Shown: positions 16,616-26,040, counted from the first letter of the stretch. The stretch: DNA of 64,000 nt from 2-12-FULL-35-15 sp036386835 (GCA_036386835.1 DASVUX010000011.1:496001-560000), one strand, 5' to 3'. The notes: generated by a model not told the origin, from the sequence alone. Numbers and translations are program-made.

Positions 16616-18427
16616 TTAGCTATAGATTTTTTTCTCCTGGCGCTTACGTTCAGTTTCGTCAAGGATAACTTTACGCATACGGATAGAACCCGGGGTGATC
16701 TCAACATACTCATCAGCCTGGATGTATTCCATTGCTTCTTCCAATGAGAAATTGATCTTCGGAGCCATACGCATTTTATCATCAGTACCTGAAGCACGCA
16801 TGTTGGTTAATTTCTTCTCTTTTGTGATATTGATCACGATATCATCCTGGCGGTTGTTCTCACCGATCACCTGGCCGGTATAAATTGGTTCACCTGCCTC
16901 AACAAAAAATTTGCCGCGGTCCTGGAGTTTATCAATAGAGTAAGCGATTGCAGTTCCCTGCTCTCCTGAGATTAGTACACCATTGTTACGGTTAGGGATA
17001 GGGCCTTTCCACGGCTCAAACGCTTTGAAACGGTGTGCCATGATCGCCTCACCTGCAGTTGCAGTTAAGATGTTGTTACGAAGTCCGATGATACCGCGTG
17101 ACGGGATTTCGAATTCAAGGTGAAGAAGATCTCCTTTTGGTTCCATCAGTAACATATCACCTTTACGCTGGCTTACGTATTCAATTACTTTTCCGGATAC
17201 TGGCTCCGGAACATCAACAGTTAAATATTCGATCGGCTCACATTTAACACCATCAATTTCCTTGATAATAACCTGTGGCTGTCCAACCTGTAATTCATAA
17301 CCTTCGCGTCTCATTGTTTCAATAAGAACCGACAAGTGAAGGATCCCGCGTCCGAAAACCAGGTATGAATCAGCAGAGTTTGTTTCTTCAACACGAAGTG
17401 CAAGATTTTTTTCAAGCTCTTTGAATAAACGGTCACGCAAGTGCCGTGATGTAACGAACTTACCTTCCTTTCCAAAGAAAGGAGAGTTGTTGATACAGAA
17501 GAGCATGTTCATTGTAGGCTCATCGATTGCAATCGGGGTTAAACCTTCCGGCTCATTAAAATCAGCGATAGTATCACCGATCTCAAAACCTTCTATTCCT
17601 GTGATCGCAACAATTTCACCTGATTTGATCGCTTCAGTGGCTTTTACTTTTCCTAAACCTTCAAAAGTGAAAAGTTCTTTGACGCGTGACTTGATAACAG
17701 TCCCGTCACGTTTCACCAAAGAGATAGGCATGTTCTCTTTTACTTCTCCGCGGTGGATACGGCCAACGGCAATACGGCCTACGAATGAAGAATAATCCAG
17801 GGAAGTGATCTGCATCTGCAAAGTACCTTCCTGTCTTGGTGCTTCAGGGAAGAAATCAATAATTGTATCTAATAAATAAGTAATATCTGATGTAGGATTT
17901 TTCCAGTCAGGACCCATCCATCCATGTTTGGAAGAGCCATAAACCGTTTTGAAATCAAGCTGTTCTTCAGTTGCGTCAAGGTTAAAGAAAAGGTCGAATA
18001 CCTGGTCATGAACTTCATCCGGACGGCAATTCGGCTTGTCAACTTTGTTGATCACAAGTACAACACGTTTCCCTTGTGCAAGCGCTTTCTGGGTTACGAA
18101 ACGGGTCTGGGGCATCGGGCCTTCAAATGCATCTACTAACAGGACAACCCCGTCAGCCATGTTAAGAACGCGCTCTACTTCACCACCGAAATCCGCGTGG
18201 CCCGGTGTGTCAATGATATTGATCTTGGTCCCTTTATAACGAACCGAAACGTTTTTTGCAAGAATGGTGATCCCGCGCTCGCGCTCAAGATCATTGTTAT
18301 CAAGGATCAGTTCGCCTGATTCCTGGTTTTCACGGAATAATTTACCTGTGTGTAAAATTTTGTCAACCAGCGTTGTTTTCCCGTGATCGACATGGGCAAT
18401 GATGGCGATGTTTCTGATGTTTTTCAT
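16616..18427 (-). CDS. typA: Ribosome-associated GTPase TypA/BipA
   Basis: 603-aa translational GTPase, full length for the family. Seen: P-loop AHVDHGKT (11-18), switch RGITI (51-55), G3 DTPGHADF (73-80) and G4 NKVD (127-130), followed by EF-Tu domain II, EF-G-like domains and the TypA-specific C-terminal region with NNRQDDIVINITKEKKLTNMR. TypA binds the ribosome near the factor site and supports 50S assembly and growth under cold or stress. The gene starts close to a perfect minus-strand -7 element and ends before a strong terminator, so it is probably monocistronic. Confidence 0.97.
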   Translation of the reverse strand: MKNIRNIAIIAHVDHGKTTLVDKILHTGKLFRENQESGELILDNNDLERERGITILAKNVSVRYKGTKINIIDTPGHADFGGEVERVLNMADGVVLLVDAFEGPMPQTRFVTQKALAQGKRVVLVINKVDKPNCRPDEVHDQVFDLFFNLDATEEQLDFKTVYGSSKHGWMGPDWKNPTSDITYLLDTIIDFFPEAPRQEGTLQMQITSLDYSSFVGRIAVGRIHRGEVKENMPISLVKRDGTVIKSRVKELFTFEGLGKVKATEAIKSGEIVAITGIEGFEIGDTIADFNEPEGLTPIAIDEPTMNMLFCINNSPFFGKEGKFVTSRHLRDRLFKELEKNLALRVEETNSADSYLVFGRGILHLSVLIETMRREGYELQVGQPQVIIKEIDGVKCEPIEYLTVDVPEPVSGKVIEYVSQRKGDMLLMEPKGDLLHLEFEIPSRGIIGLRNNILTATAGEAIMAHRFKAFEPWKGPIPNRNNGVLISGEQGTAIAYSIDKLQDRGKFFVEAGEPIYTGQVIGENNRQDDIVINITKEKKLTNMRASGTDDKMRMAPKINFSLEEAMEYIQADEYVEITPGSIRMRKVILDETERKRQEKKIYS

Positions 18428-18451
18428 TTTGTACTTTTAATTTTCGAGGTG

Positions 18452-18459
18452 CAAAAGTA
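18452..18459 (-). promoter_or_regulatory. -7 promoter element of typA
   Basis: Minus-strand TACTTTTG is an exact TAnnTTTG match, 24 nt upstream of the typA ATG. Confidence 0.5.
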
Positions 18460-18570
18460 GTCATTTTATCCGAGATTGCTGCCATGCGCAACCCTATATA
18501 ATAGGCATTGGTCGAAATTGTGTACTTTTAAAGCAGTTTTTATGCCTCTTACTTAACGGAATACATTAAA

Positions 18571-19026
18571 ATGCCTGAAAAAACAAAGATCTGGTATGCT
18601 GATCCCACCCCGGAATCCCTTGAATGGATGAACCGTGAAACCCTTGCGGATTCCCTGAACATCAGGGTTTCGGAAATAGGCGATGATTACATTAAAGGCA
18701 CAATGCCGGTTGATGGCAGAACGAAGCAGCCCTTCGGACTTTTACATGGTGGTGCTTCCGTAGCTCTTGCCGAAACGCTCGGCAGCATTGCATCCTGGCT
18801 GGTGGTTAACCCGGAGTTATTCATCGGTGTAGGGATCGAGATCAATGCAAATCATATTAAAGCGGTGAAAGAGGGGTATGTAACGGGAATCTGCAGGCCG
18901 GTCCATACTAAAGGGATGAACCATATCTGGGAAATAAAAATATACAATGAAGCAGGCGACCTGACCTGCATCAGTCGTTTTACCTGCAGCATAGTTTCAA
19001 AAGCGAAAATGGACCTTAAGAAATAA
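18571..19026 (+). CDS. Hotdog-fold acyl-CoA thioesterase (MenI/YdiI-like)
   Basis: 151 aa, single hotdog domain. The motif QPFGLLHGGASVALAETLG carries Q53, H59 and E68 with the same spacing as the catalytic Gln48/His54/Glu63 of E. coli YdiI, which hydrolyses 1,4-dihydroxy-2-naphthoyl-CoA in menaquinone synthesis. The protein is therefore a type II hotdog thioesterase; use in menaquinone synthesis is plausible, but no men gene is adjacent and related proteins act on other aromatic acyl-CoAs. The 3' end overlaps the convergent J-protein gene by 11 nt. Confidence 0.88.
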   Translation: MPEKTKIWYADPTPESLEWMNRETLADSLNIRVSEIGDDYIKGTMPVDGRTKQPFGLLHGGASVALAETLGSIASWLVVNPELFIGVGIEINANHIKAVKEGYVTGICRPVHTKGMNHIWEIKIYNEAGDLTCISRFTCSIVSKAKMDLKK

Positions 19027-19531
19027 GGTTCTTTTTAGATGAAATGGTTGCGGTCTTCTTTCCAGGTTTCACTGCTGGCCTTGAATTCTTTTGTGCCGAA
19101 TAGGAGATAATAAAATACAGCAGGAACAGCGCAATTCCGATGCTTATAAGAATATAATAATTCTCTGAACGGTCAGGGTTCGATTGCCTTTTTGTTTCAC
19201 CGTTTTCAGAAGGCTGCCTGTGCTTATATTGCGCCTGCTGCTGGGCATACTGATAAGCATTTCCTGTATAAGGAACGGATGAGGAAGGTTTTCTTTTAAT
19301 TTCCTGCTCATTTGAATAGCTGAAACGCTGATCGAACTTCCTTCTTTTTTCCCGGTCTGAGAGAACAGCGTATGCCTGCTGCAGTTCTTTAAAAAAGTCT
19401 TCAGCAGCTTTGTTATCCGGATTTTTATCGGGGTGGTATTTTTTTGCAAGTTCACGGTATGCGGCTTTGATCTCATCGAAGCTTGCTGTGTTCTTTACAC
19501 CTAAAACAATATAATAATTGGTAAATGCCAT
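19016..19531 (-). CDS. J-domain protein with C-terminal membrane anchor
   Basis: 171 aa. Residues 5-70 form a J domain (NYYIVLGVKNTASFDEIK, HPD at about 37-39 in KKYHPDKNPD, then QQAYAVLSD), which stimulates an Hsp70 (DnaK). A low-complexity Gln/Tyr-rich linker follows, then a single transmembrane helix near 130-150 (YILISIGIALFLLYFII) and a short basic tail. It lacks the zinc-finger and substrate domains of DnaJ, so it is a type III J-protein that would recruit DnaK to the membrane; the orientation is inferred from the cytosolic J domain. The client is unknown. Confidence 0.9.
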   Translation of the reverse strand: MAFTNYYIVLGVKNTASFDEIKAAYRELAKKYHPDKNPDNKAAEDFFKELQQAYAVLSDREKRRKFDQRFSYSNEQEIKRKPSSSVPYTGNAYQYAQQQAQYKHRQPSENGETKRQSNPDRSENYYILISIGIALFLLYFIISYSAQKNSRPAVKPGKKTATISSKKNLIS

Positions 19532-19542
19532 TTTTATAAAAC

Positions 19543-19575
19543 AAAAAACCCCCGCTGCGAAGCGGGGGTTTTTTT
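19543..19575 (-). terminator. Bidirectional-looking terminator after peptide-binding gene
   Basis: A 10-bp G/C-rich stem (aacccccgct / agcgggggtt) with loop gcga and A/T runs on both sides. It ends the minus-strand substrate-binding gene just before the J-protein gene. Confidence 0.88.
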
Positions 19576-19584
19576 ATAATCATT

Positions 19585-21348
19585 TTATTTCCCTTCTTCT
19601 TTTTTCGCTTCCGCTCCGCCTAATGGCTGGGTTACGTCTTTAAGATAAACCTGGGAATAGTCCCTGTAACGCATTGGGTTTGAAAAGAAGTTTCGGATAT
19701 TTGATTTGATCAGGCGGTAGTTCTCATCATACCATAAAACCAGCAAAGGCGCATCATTCATTAAAACCTGCTCGGCTTTCAGGAAGTTATCATAAGCTTC
19801 TTCCTGTGTTTTTGCAGCTTGCCCGGCTTCAAACAGCTTGTCGAACTCAGCGCTTTTATAACGCGGGGTGTTCGGGTAAGAAGGCTGGGAAAGGTCAGCA
19901 GGAACAGAACCACCGTACATGGTCCAAAGGAAATTCTCCGGACTTGGGAAATCGGCTATCCATGCAGCACGGAAAATTTCAGCACGTGCATATTTGGCAT
20001 CTTCAAGCTTTTGTTTTTGTGGAACAACTTCAAAATCAACATTTACATTTAACACTTCCATTAACTGTTTCTGGATCTCGAGAACAACATTCGCGTTTTT
20101 TGAACCACCGCTGTTCAGTTCGATCTTTACTTTCGGGAAACCTTTTCCGTTAGGATAGCCAGCTTCTGCCAGTAATTTCTTTGCTTTGTCAGCATCAAAA
20201 TCGTAACCGGTAATCTTAGTGATATCATAACCTTTAAATGAAGGAGGACAAAGTCCGTTTGTTCCCGGGCCATACGCTTCGCCTTTAAGTACTTCTTCAA
20301 TGATCTTATTCTTGTCGATTGCATAGCTGAAAGCCTGGCGCACCTTTATATTATTGAATGGTTCTTTTGTAAGGTTAAATTCATAATACTGGCTTGCCAT
20401 TTCGGGCGAACGCTCCAGTACATATTTAGGCGGTTTGTTCTGGAAATCCGCGATCTGGCTTTCCACCATATCCTTGATTGATTCGGAAGGCAATCCGATT
20501 ACCATAGCGAGGTCTCCGTTCTGGAAGTTGTCCAGCTCCTGTTTCTTTGTAGGAAGGAAAGTGATGATCACCGAATCAAGGTATGGCAGCTGGTTTCCGA
20601 GAGAATCAACTCCATGGTAATTCTCATTTCTTTTAAGGATCACCTTGTCGGCAGCCGCATTCTCAGCGAACATGAACGGCCCGGTCCCTACTTTAGAATC
20701 AATGCCGTATTTTTCAACAGCTTCTTTTGGTATAACCGTTACGGCAGGCGATGCGAGAACATACAGGAATGAACTGCTTGGCTTGGTAAGCGTGATCTTT
20801 AATGTATAGTCATCAATAACTTTAACACCTTCAATTTCACCGTTAGGTTTGCCTTTGCTTGCTTCAAAAAATTTGTTTGCGCCAACCACGCGGTCTTTGA
20901 AGGTTGCAGCGAAGTTCGAGTTGTCTTTAGTATCGGTGCACAGCAGCTCAAATGAATATTTAAAATCGGAGGCTTTTACTTCTCTTCCTTTTCCTTCAGG
21001 GAAACACTCGTTATCCTGGAAAACAACACCTTTTTTCAGATGAAAAGTATATACTGTGCCTGTTGCATCCATCTCCCATTTTTCGGCAAGGCTTGGGATC
21101 ACAGAAAGGTCTTTTGTATTGAATTTAACCAATCCTTCATAGATCTGGTTGGCGATATGAGCCGAACCGATATCTGTGATAGAATAAGGATACAGTGTCT
21201 GAAACTGTTCTGTTTCATTTATCCGCAGTGATCCGCCATACACTTTATCGCCTTTAGCAACCCTGTCCGACCCGCTTCCGTTTTTGGAATCTGAGCAGGA
21301 AGAGGCTAAAACTGCCAGGGAAAGAATAAACAACAAGGATTTTTTCAT
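19585..21348 (-). CDS. ABC transporter substrate-binding lipoprotein, family 5 (peptide-binding)
   Basis: 587-aa solute-binding protein of the DppA/OppA family. A lipoprotein-type signal ends at Cys18 (VLASSC). The family-5 signature block is visible: IYEGLVKFNTKDLSVIPSLAEKW near residues 68-90, HLKKGVVFQDN, KITLTKPSSSFLYVLASP, GTGPFMF and VRQAFSYAIDKNKIIEEVLKGEAYG. It captures peptides or similar ligands in the periplasm for an ABC importer; in Bacteroidota such proteins are often orphan lipoproteins. No permease or ATPase gene is adjacent, so the partner must be encoded elsewhere. Confidence 0.93.
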   Translation of the reverse strand: MKKSLLFILSLAVLASSCSDSKNGSGSDRVAKGDKVYGGSLRINETEQFQTLYPYSITDIGSAHIANQIYEGLVKFNTKDLSVIPSLAEKWEMDATGTVYTFHLKKGVVFQDNECFPEGKGREVKASDFKYSFELLCTDTKDNSNFAATFKDRVVGANKFFEASKGKPNGEIEGVKVIDDYTLKITLTKPSSSFLYVLASPAVTVIPKEAVEKYGIDSKVGTGPFMFAENAAADKVILKRNENYHGVDSLGNQLPYLDSVIITFLPTKKQELDNFQNGDLAMVIGLPSESIKDMVESQIADFQNKPPKYVLERSPEMASQYYEFNLTKEPFNNIKVRQAFSYAIDKNKIIEEVLKGEAYGPGTNGLCPPSFKGYDITKITGYDFDADKAKKLLAEAGYPNGKGFPKVKIELNSGGSKNANVVLEIQKQLMEVLNVNVDFEVVPQKQKLEDAKYARAEIFRAAWIADFPSPENFLWTMYGGSVPADLSQPSYPNTPRYKSAEFDKLFEAGQAAKTQEEAYDNFLKAEQVLMNDAPLLVLWYDENYRLIKSNIRNFFSNPMRYRDYSQVYLKDVTQPLGGAEAKKEEGK

Positions 21349-21508
21349 AACTGAAAATTATATCTGAATTGGGTTAAAAGATCGTATAAATTAAGCTAAA
21401 AATTAATTGCAAGATTACATCAACTTTCACGAATATACAAATATTAATGGAAATTTCATGTACTCCCTCTGAAATCATGGATTTACAATAAAAGGAGACA
21501 AATTTGTC

Positions 21509-21516
21509 TATATTTG
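21509..21516 (+). promoter_or_regulatory. -7 promoter element
   Basis: TATATTTG, an exact TAnnTTTG match. It predicts a leader of about 115 nt before the ATG at 21639, which is longer than elsewhere in this window. Confidence 0.45.
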
Positions 21517-21638
21517 CGACTAAATGTAAAAATAATGTGATTTTATTTTGAATTCAGTAAATAAGATTATAATATTGCGTTCGAAAATACGGAACCCTCA
21601 AAAACATTTTGTTCTTGTTTTTAACATTAAAAAATAAA

Positions 21639-22439
21639 ATGAAAAAAATATTTTTTGCGATATTAAGTTTAGTTTCAACTGCGGCTTTCTCAACAGGTGT
21701 AATAGTACTGGAAGGTAACTACCAGGGAAAGAACCTTTATGTTCAGAATCCTTTCGCAGGTTCAGGTGTTGGTTTTTGTGTTCAGGAAGTCCGCGTGAAT
21801 GGGAATGTAACCACAGATGAGATCGCATCAAGTGCATTCGAAATTGATTTCAGGAATTTACAGTTAAAGCTTGGTGATAAGGTTGAGGTTAAAATAACAC
21901 ATAAAGATGATTGCAAGCCAAAAGTGTTGAATCCGGAGGTGTTGAAACCAAAAAGCACATTTGAGGTGATTGCAATGAGTGTTGAAAAAGACCTGACTTT
22001 CAAATGGACTACAAAAGGTGAAACAGGAAAACTTACTTATACAATCGAACAATTCCGTTGGAACAAATGGGTAAAAGTTGGTGAAGTTGAAGGTAACGGT
22101 ACACCAACAGAAAATACGTATTCTTTTAAGGTGGCTCCTCACTCCGGAAAAAATCAATTCCGCGTAAAGCAGGTGGATTATACCGGCCAGCCTAAACTTT
22201 CTAAATCAGTTGATTTCATGTCTTCAGCTCCTGAAGTTTCTTTCAGCCCGGCTAAAGTTTCAAAGGAAATCACATTTACTGCAGGAAGCACTCCGACAGA
22301 AACAATGTTTGAAATTTTCGATCAGTTTGGTAATATTGTAAAAAGAGGTTTTGCATCTTCCGTAGATGCAGCTAACCTCGCAAAAGGTGCTTACTACCTG
22401 AACTACGACAATAAAATGGGCGAGTTCATTAAAAAGTAA
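21639..22439 (+). CDS. Secreted protein of unknown function with fibronectin-like and sorting-like C-terminus
   Basis: 266 aa from ATG 21639 (a frame open from 21609 would spoil the signal peptide). The signal peptide MKKIFFAILSLVSTAAFS leads into VIVLEGNYQGKNLYVQNPFAGSG, a stretch seen in Bacteroidota secreted proteins, then a beta-rich Ig/FN3-like region (FKWTTKGETGKLTYTIEQF, FRVKQVDYTGQPKLSK). The last 70 residues (EITFTAGSTPTETMFEIFDQFGNIVKRG ... GAYYLNYDNK) follow the pattern of a T9SS sorting domain but lack the PNP motif, so T9SS export is only possible. Function unknown. It has its own promoter and a strong terminator. Confidence 0.8.
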   Translation: MKKIFFAILSLVSTAAFSTGVIVLEGNYQGKNLYVQNPFAGSGVGFCVQEVRVNGNVTTDEIASSAFEIDFRNLQLKLGDKVEVKITHKDDCKPKVLNPEVLKPKSTFEVIAMSVEKDLTFKWTTKGETGKLTYTIEQFRWNKWVKVGEVEGNGTPTENTYSFKVAPHSGKNQFRVKQVDYTGQPKLSKSVDFMSSAPEVSFSPAKVSKEITFTAGSTPTETMFEIFDQFGNIVKRGFASSVDAANLAKGAYYLNYDNKMGEFIKK

Positions 22440-22466
22440 TACTTCCACAGAACAGGACAATAGGAC

Positions 22467-22496
22467 AGATCCCGATTATATCGGGATCTTTTTTTT
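22467..22496 (+). terminator. Rho-independent terminator
   Basis: A 9-bp perfect stem (agatcccga / tcgggatct), loop ttata, followed by eight T. Confidence 0.88.
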
Positions 22497-22513
22497 ATCA
22501 AAAAAAAACGGAT

Positions 22514-22915
22514 ATGTTAAAGATCGAACACCTTGGAATAGCAGTGAAAGACTTAAAGAACTCAAATGAGCTTTTTACAAAGCTGTTTGGGAAAGCACCG
22601 TATAAACTGGAAAAGGTAGAGTCGGAAGGCGTTTCAACCTCCTTCTTCATGATGGGCGACTCAAAAATAGAACTTCTTGAAGCGACAAACCCGGAAAGCC
22701 CGATCGCTAAATTCATTGAAAAGAAAGGTGAAGGGATCCATCATATCGCATTTGAAGTGGCAGATATCCATGCGGAGATGAAACGACTGCAGTCAGAAGG
22801 CTTTACGCTTCTTTCCGAAACTCCTAAGAAGGGTGCAGATAATAAGCTCATCTGTTTTCTTCATCCCAAGGGAACGAATGGCGTATTGATCGAGCTTTGC
22901 CAGGAGATTGGCTGA
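22514..22915 (+). CDS. mce: Methylmalonyl-CoA epimerase
   Basis: 133-aa glyoxalase/VOC-fold metalloenzyme. Seen: the first metal His6 in IEHLGIAVKDL, the middle block FFMMGDSKIELLEATNPESPIAKFIEKKG typical of this enzyme, GIHHIAFEV with the second His, and the C-terminal Glu127 in GVLIELCQ. It interconverts (2S)- and (2R)-methylmalonyl-CoA between propionyl-CoA carboxylase and methylmalonyl-CoA mutase. It is a lone plus-strand gene; the mutase and carboxylase are not in this window. Length matches the family. Confidence 0.95.
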   Translation: MLKIEHLGIAVKDLKNSNELFTKLFGKAPYKLEKVESEGVSTSFFMMGDSKIELLEATNPESPIAKFIEKKGEGIHHIAFEVADIHAEMKRLQSEGFTLLSETPKKGADNKLICFLHPKGTNGVLIELCQEIG

Positions 22916-22987
22916 AGGTTAATCTATGAGGGTTGTGTCTTCTGTGCGCCTGAGTCTAACTAACCAGATCTGTAATTCGTATTAAGA

Positions 22988-23626
22988 TCAGTTATCCGCA
23001 GCAAAAAGATCAAGTATGCTTTCCCTGGTCACATCAAGCAAATATGTATGAATCCCCGATTTCGCTGCGCCTTCTATATGCTGCGGAGAGTCATCAATAA
23101 AAAGCGTTTCGGCCGGATCAAGGTGGTTTTCCTCCAACACAAAGCGAAAGATTTCTTCATCCGGTTTTCTCATTTTCATCTTGTAAGAAAGATATACTTT
23201 TTCAAAGTAATCAGAGAGATCATCCAGTCCTTTTTCTTTTTTCAATGCCGCGAAGATCGCATCAATATGAATTTCATTGGTATTGCTCAGGAGAAATGTC
23301 CTGTGAGTCTTTTTAAGCTGTTTCAAGAGATCCAGCCGTTCCTGGGGAAGATCCAGCAGCATGGCATTCCATGCGGTGTCAATATGAATGATAGAAGGCG
23401 CATCAGCAAAGGCAGCTTGCAGGTCTTTCCGGAAATCATCGGAACTGATCTCACCTTTTTCATAGAGGTCGAACAGCTGACGCTGCTTAGCTTTTGAGAA
23501 ATGTTCCTCAAATGCTGTGAGTCCCATTGCCTTAAAAGCATCTGCCGTCAGATTATAATCAATATTGATGATCACACCCCCGAAATCGAAGATGATATTC
23601 TTGTATTTGGAAAGGTCAATTTGCAT
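22988..23626 (-). CDS. HAD-family hydrolase (subfamily IA, YihX/epoxide-hydrolase-N-like)
   Basis: 212 aa. Motif I is FDFGGVIINIDYN, where the second Asp of the classical DxD is replaced by Gly, as in the YihX and soluble-epoxide-hydrolase N-terminal subgroup. Motif II is LLSNTNEIH, motif III the Lys in YKMKMRKPDEEIF, and motif IV LFIDDSPQHIEGA. Most likely a phosphatase for a sugar phosphate or nucleotide. The frame stays open upstream to an ATG at 23848, but that extension does not look like protein, and M-Q-I-D-L-S directly before motif I is the normal start. A 226-nt gap separates it from the debranching enzyme upstream. Confidence 0.88.
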   Translation of the reverse strand: MQIDLSKYKNIIFDFGGVIINIDYNLTADAFKAMGLTAFEEHFSKAKQRQLFDLYEKGEISSDDFRKDLQAAFADAPSIIHIDTAWNAMLLDLPQERLDLLKQLKKTHRTFLLSNTNEIHIDAIFAALKKEKGLDDLSDYFEKVYLSYKMKMRKPDEEIFRFVLEENHLDPAETLFIDDSPQHIEGAAKSGIHTYLLDVTRESILDLFAADN

Positions 23627-23852
23627 AAGAAATATCCCATTATTCAGAAAGCTTGCATCGACAGAGCTAACAGAGTTATAATTCCGGGTAAAATACAAAA
23701 TATCTGTCATGTATCTATTTCCGGAATCGAAATGAGTTGGTGTGTGATCTTCAATTGAGTGCAGGCCGCAAAGAGATATATTCACTAATTGATTTAAAAA
23801 TTCAGGTGTACAACGATCGATTAATTTACTAAACAATGTTTCTCGCAATACT

Positions 23853-25808
23853 TTATACTTCTAACTTCTCTTTTTTAATGAGCAGCAGTAAATTCGATAT
23901 CGACCAGGCCTGGTGAATGCATCCTTTGCCTTCTTTAGGATCCAGCCCGTCAAATACTTCTGAGATACCATGAATGCATTCGTGATTGTAGAAGTGATCT
24001 TTGAGAAATGACAGCTGTTCTTCAACATACCGTTTAGCTTCCTCCGAGTGGTCATTGACCTTCAGGTATGCGCTGAAATATTCAGGCAATAGGAAAGGCC
24101 AGACGGTCCCCTGGTGGTAAGCCGCATCTCTCGACCAGACATCACCCGAATAGGTGGGTTTAAATTTATAATGATATCTATCCAGCGTCCGTAAGCCGTA
24201 AGGTGTGTAAAGGCTTTCTGTTATTGCATCCAGCACATGTTTTTCCTGTTCCTTCTCCAGGATGGAGAAAGGCAGGCTTAATGCATAAACCTGGTTTGGG
24301 CGCATGGAGGAGTCCGGCACACCTTCTTCACTCACCAGGTCATTCAGGTATTGATCGGCATTCCAGAAGGAAGCAATGAACTGGTCTTTAATGCGGGAGA
24401 CCAACTCATTGTAATAAGTGTTTTCTGTTTTTCCTGTCCGCTTTGTGATGTGCTGAAAAATGTTCAGTGCGTTATACCACAGGGCATTGATCTCCACAGG
24501 GCAACCTGATCGCGGGGTGAATGAATAATCGATTATCCGGGCGTCCATCCAGGTAAGCGGAATATTATCCTTCCCTCCAGAAAGCAAACCGTTTTCCAGC
24601 ATGTGAATATTATTCAGTGTGCCTTTTATGTGATGTTCAATTATCTCATTCAGCCTGCTGTAAATACTCTCCAGGAATTCTGTGTCCCCGAATTCCAGGT
24701 CATATTCATATACTGCAATATAGAGCCATAATGTTGCATCAATGGTAATATATTCCGGGAGATCATCCTTGTAATCAGGGAACCGGTTCGGAATAACTCC
24801 GTCCTTCAGATATTCCAGGAAGGTTCTGATAACTGAAGCAGCGATTTCTTTTTTACCGGTAGCAATACATAGTCCCCTCAGAGCGATCATGGAATCCCTG
24901 CCCCAGTCTGTAAACCAATGATATCCCGCAATTATAGAGTAGCCGTTTGTAGAATTTCTTTTTACGATAAACTGATCCCCGGCAGTTATAAGATCCCTGA
25001 GAAACGGATTTTCCACATTCCGGGGAACAAGCTTTTTAATTCGCTCAAGTTCTGCTTCTTTTAATTCTTGCGGAGAATGGTACATCATTTCTTCATCGGA
25101 TGAGAAAACAAGGTAAATGGTTGTTCCGGGAGGCATCATGCAGCTGACGTAGCCGGTACTGAAAACATCTTCTGATCCATCATGTCCCCTGTCAAGGTCA
25201 ATAGAGTATTGGATCTGCTTATTCCATGTCCTGCCTTTTATGAACGTCCCTGCCGTGTGCCTGAAATGTATCGGCTCCGAACGGTGATAAGGATAAACAG
25301 AATGAAATCCATCGTTGGTTATAGTATGATAGTCAAAATCTCCTCTTTCATTAATGAGCCCATGATAATCCCTGCCGGCATACAAAGGATTAAGCCATAG
25401 CTGGAAACCAATTTCAGAAGTGTTGGAATATTCGATCACGGTAGTATTAGAGCCCTGCACCATGAACATGGTTTTTTTTAAAGCAGCTCCATGTGCTTCA
25501 AAAATGGTTTGGGGCAGCGGCATGCGGGTAAAGCTTTTTATTAGTTTGTAACCTTCGGGATATATTTTGCCGGGATATTGATTGGTGGACAAAAGTATTT
25601 CACGGTTATTAAAGATCATCCGTTCCTCAACTTTAGAAACCAGGAGTTTCCTTTCTGTAGGAGGATTTTTTGACGAAATCAGTATTCCGTGATAACGCCT
25701 TGTATTTGTTCCGATTATGGTGGAGGATGCATATCCCCCGATGCCATTGGTAACTATCCATTCTTTTGAGGTGATTTCCTTAAAATCTCCTGTATTCATA
25801 TGCTGCAT
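23853..25808 (-). CDS. Glycogen debranching enzyme (amylo-alpha-1,6-glucosidase, GH133-like)
   Basis: 651 aa. The N-terminal domain begins with KEWIVTNGIGGYASST and GTNTRRYHGILISS, the mark of the bacterial/archaeal GDE N-terminal domain. The C-terminal (alpha/alpha)6 barrel contains HWFTDWGRDSMIALRGL near residue 300, DATLWLYIAVYEY, and GDVWSRDAAYHQGTVWPF near 560, typical of amylo-alpha-1,6-glucosidases. It should remove alpha-1,6 branch stubs from glycogen or limit dextrins in the cytoplasm. An alternative start three codons on (25799) is possible. No other glycogen gene lies next to it. Confidence 0.93.
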   Translation of the reverse strand: MQHMNTGDFKEITSKEWIVTNGIGGYASSTIIGTNTRRYHGILISSKNPPTERKLLVSKVEERMIFNNREILLSTNQYPGKIYPEGYKLIKSFTRMPLPQTIFEAHGAALKKTMFMVQGSNTTVIEYSNTSEIGFQLWLNPLYAGRDYHGLINERGDFDYHTITNDGFHSVYPYHRSEPIHFRHTAGTFIKGRTWNKQIQYSIDLDRGHDGSEDVFSTGYVSCMMPPGTTIYLVFSSDEEMMYHSPQELKEAELERIKKLVPRNVENPFLRDLITAGDQFIVKRNSTNGYSIIAGYHWFTDWGRDSMIALRGLCIATGKKEIAASVIRTFLEYLKDGVIPNRFPDYKDDLPEYITIDATLWLYIAVYEYDLEFGDTEFLESIYSRLNEIIEHHIKGTLNNIHMLENGLLSGGKDNIPLTWMDARIIDYSFTPRSGCPVEINALWYNALNIFQHITKRTGKTENTYYNELVSRIKDQFIASFWNADQYLNDLVSEEGVPDSSMRPNQVYALSLPFSILEKEQEKHVLDAITESLYTPYGLRTLDRYHYKFKPTYSGDVWSRDAAYHQGTVWPFLLPEYFSAYLKVNDHSEEAKRYVEEQLSFLKDHFYNHECIHGISEVFDGLDPKEGKGCIHQAWSISNLLLLIKKEKLEV

Positions 25809-25895
25809 ATTCTTCAGCCTATTAAAAACTTGCGCCAGAAGACCATCTTCTGCCGCAATAATACCATGAAAACGGTTTGCTTTAATCAGTACTCT

Positions 25896-25924
25896 TTGAA
25901 AAAGGAGAATAATTACTATATTTG
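25896..25924 (+). promoter_or_regulatory. Promoter of the tRNA gene
   Basis: TTG at 25896-25898 and exact -7 TATATTTG at 25917-25924 with an 18-nt spacer: a full Bacteroidota-type promoter about 40 nt before the tRNA. Confidence 0.65.
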
Positions 25925-25963
25925 TCCCCTGAAATTGCGGGTAACGAAAGTGAATTGCAATTT

Positions 25964-26040
25964 GGGCCTATAGCTCATTCGGTTAGAGCAACAGACTCAT
26001 AATCTGTGGGTGCTTGGTTCGATTCCAAGTGGGCCCACCA
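25964..26040 (+). tRNA. tRNA with CAT anticodon (elongator Met, or Ile2)
   Basis: The cloverleaf can be drawn by hand: acceptor gggccta / tgggccc with one G-T wobble, D-stem gctc / gagc, anticodon stem acaga / tctgt with loop ctCATaa (anticodon 25998-26000), T-stem cttgg / ccaag with ttcgatt loop, discriminator A and encoded CCA. The anticodon stem lacks the three G-C pairs of initiators and position 1-72 is paired, so it is not fMet. Elongator Met is more likely, but tRNA-Ile2 (lysidine-modified CAT) cannot be excluded by eye. Confidence 0.93.

Noticed and set aside
25964..26040. Initiator tRNA-Met
   Set aside because: The anticodon stem is acaga/tctgt rather than three G-C pairs, and position 1 pairs with position 72.
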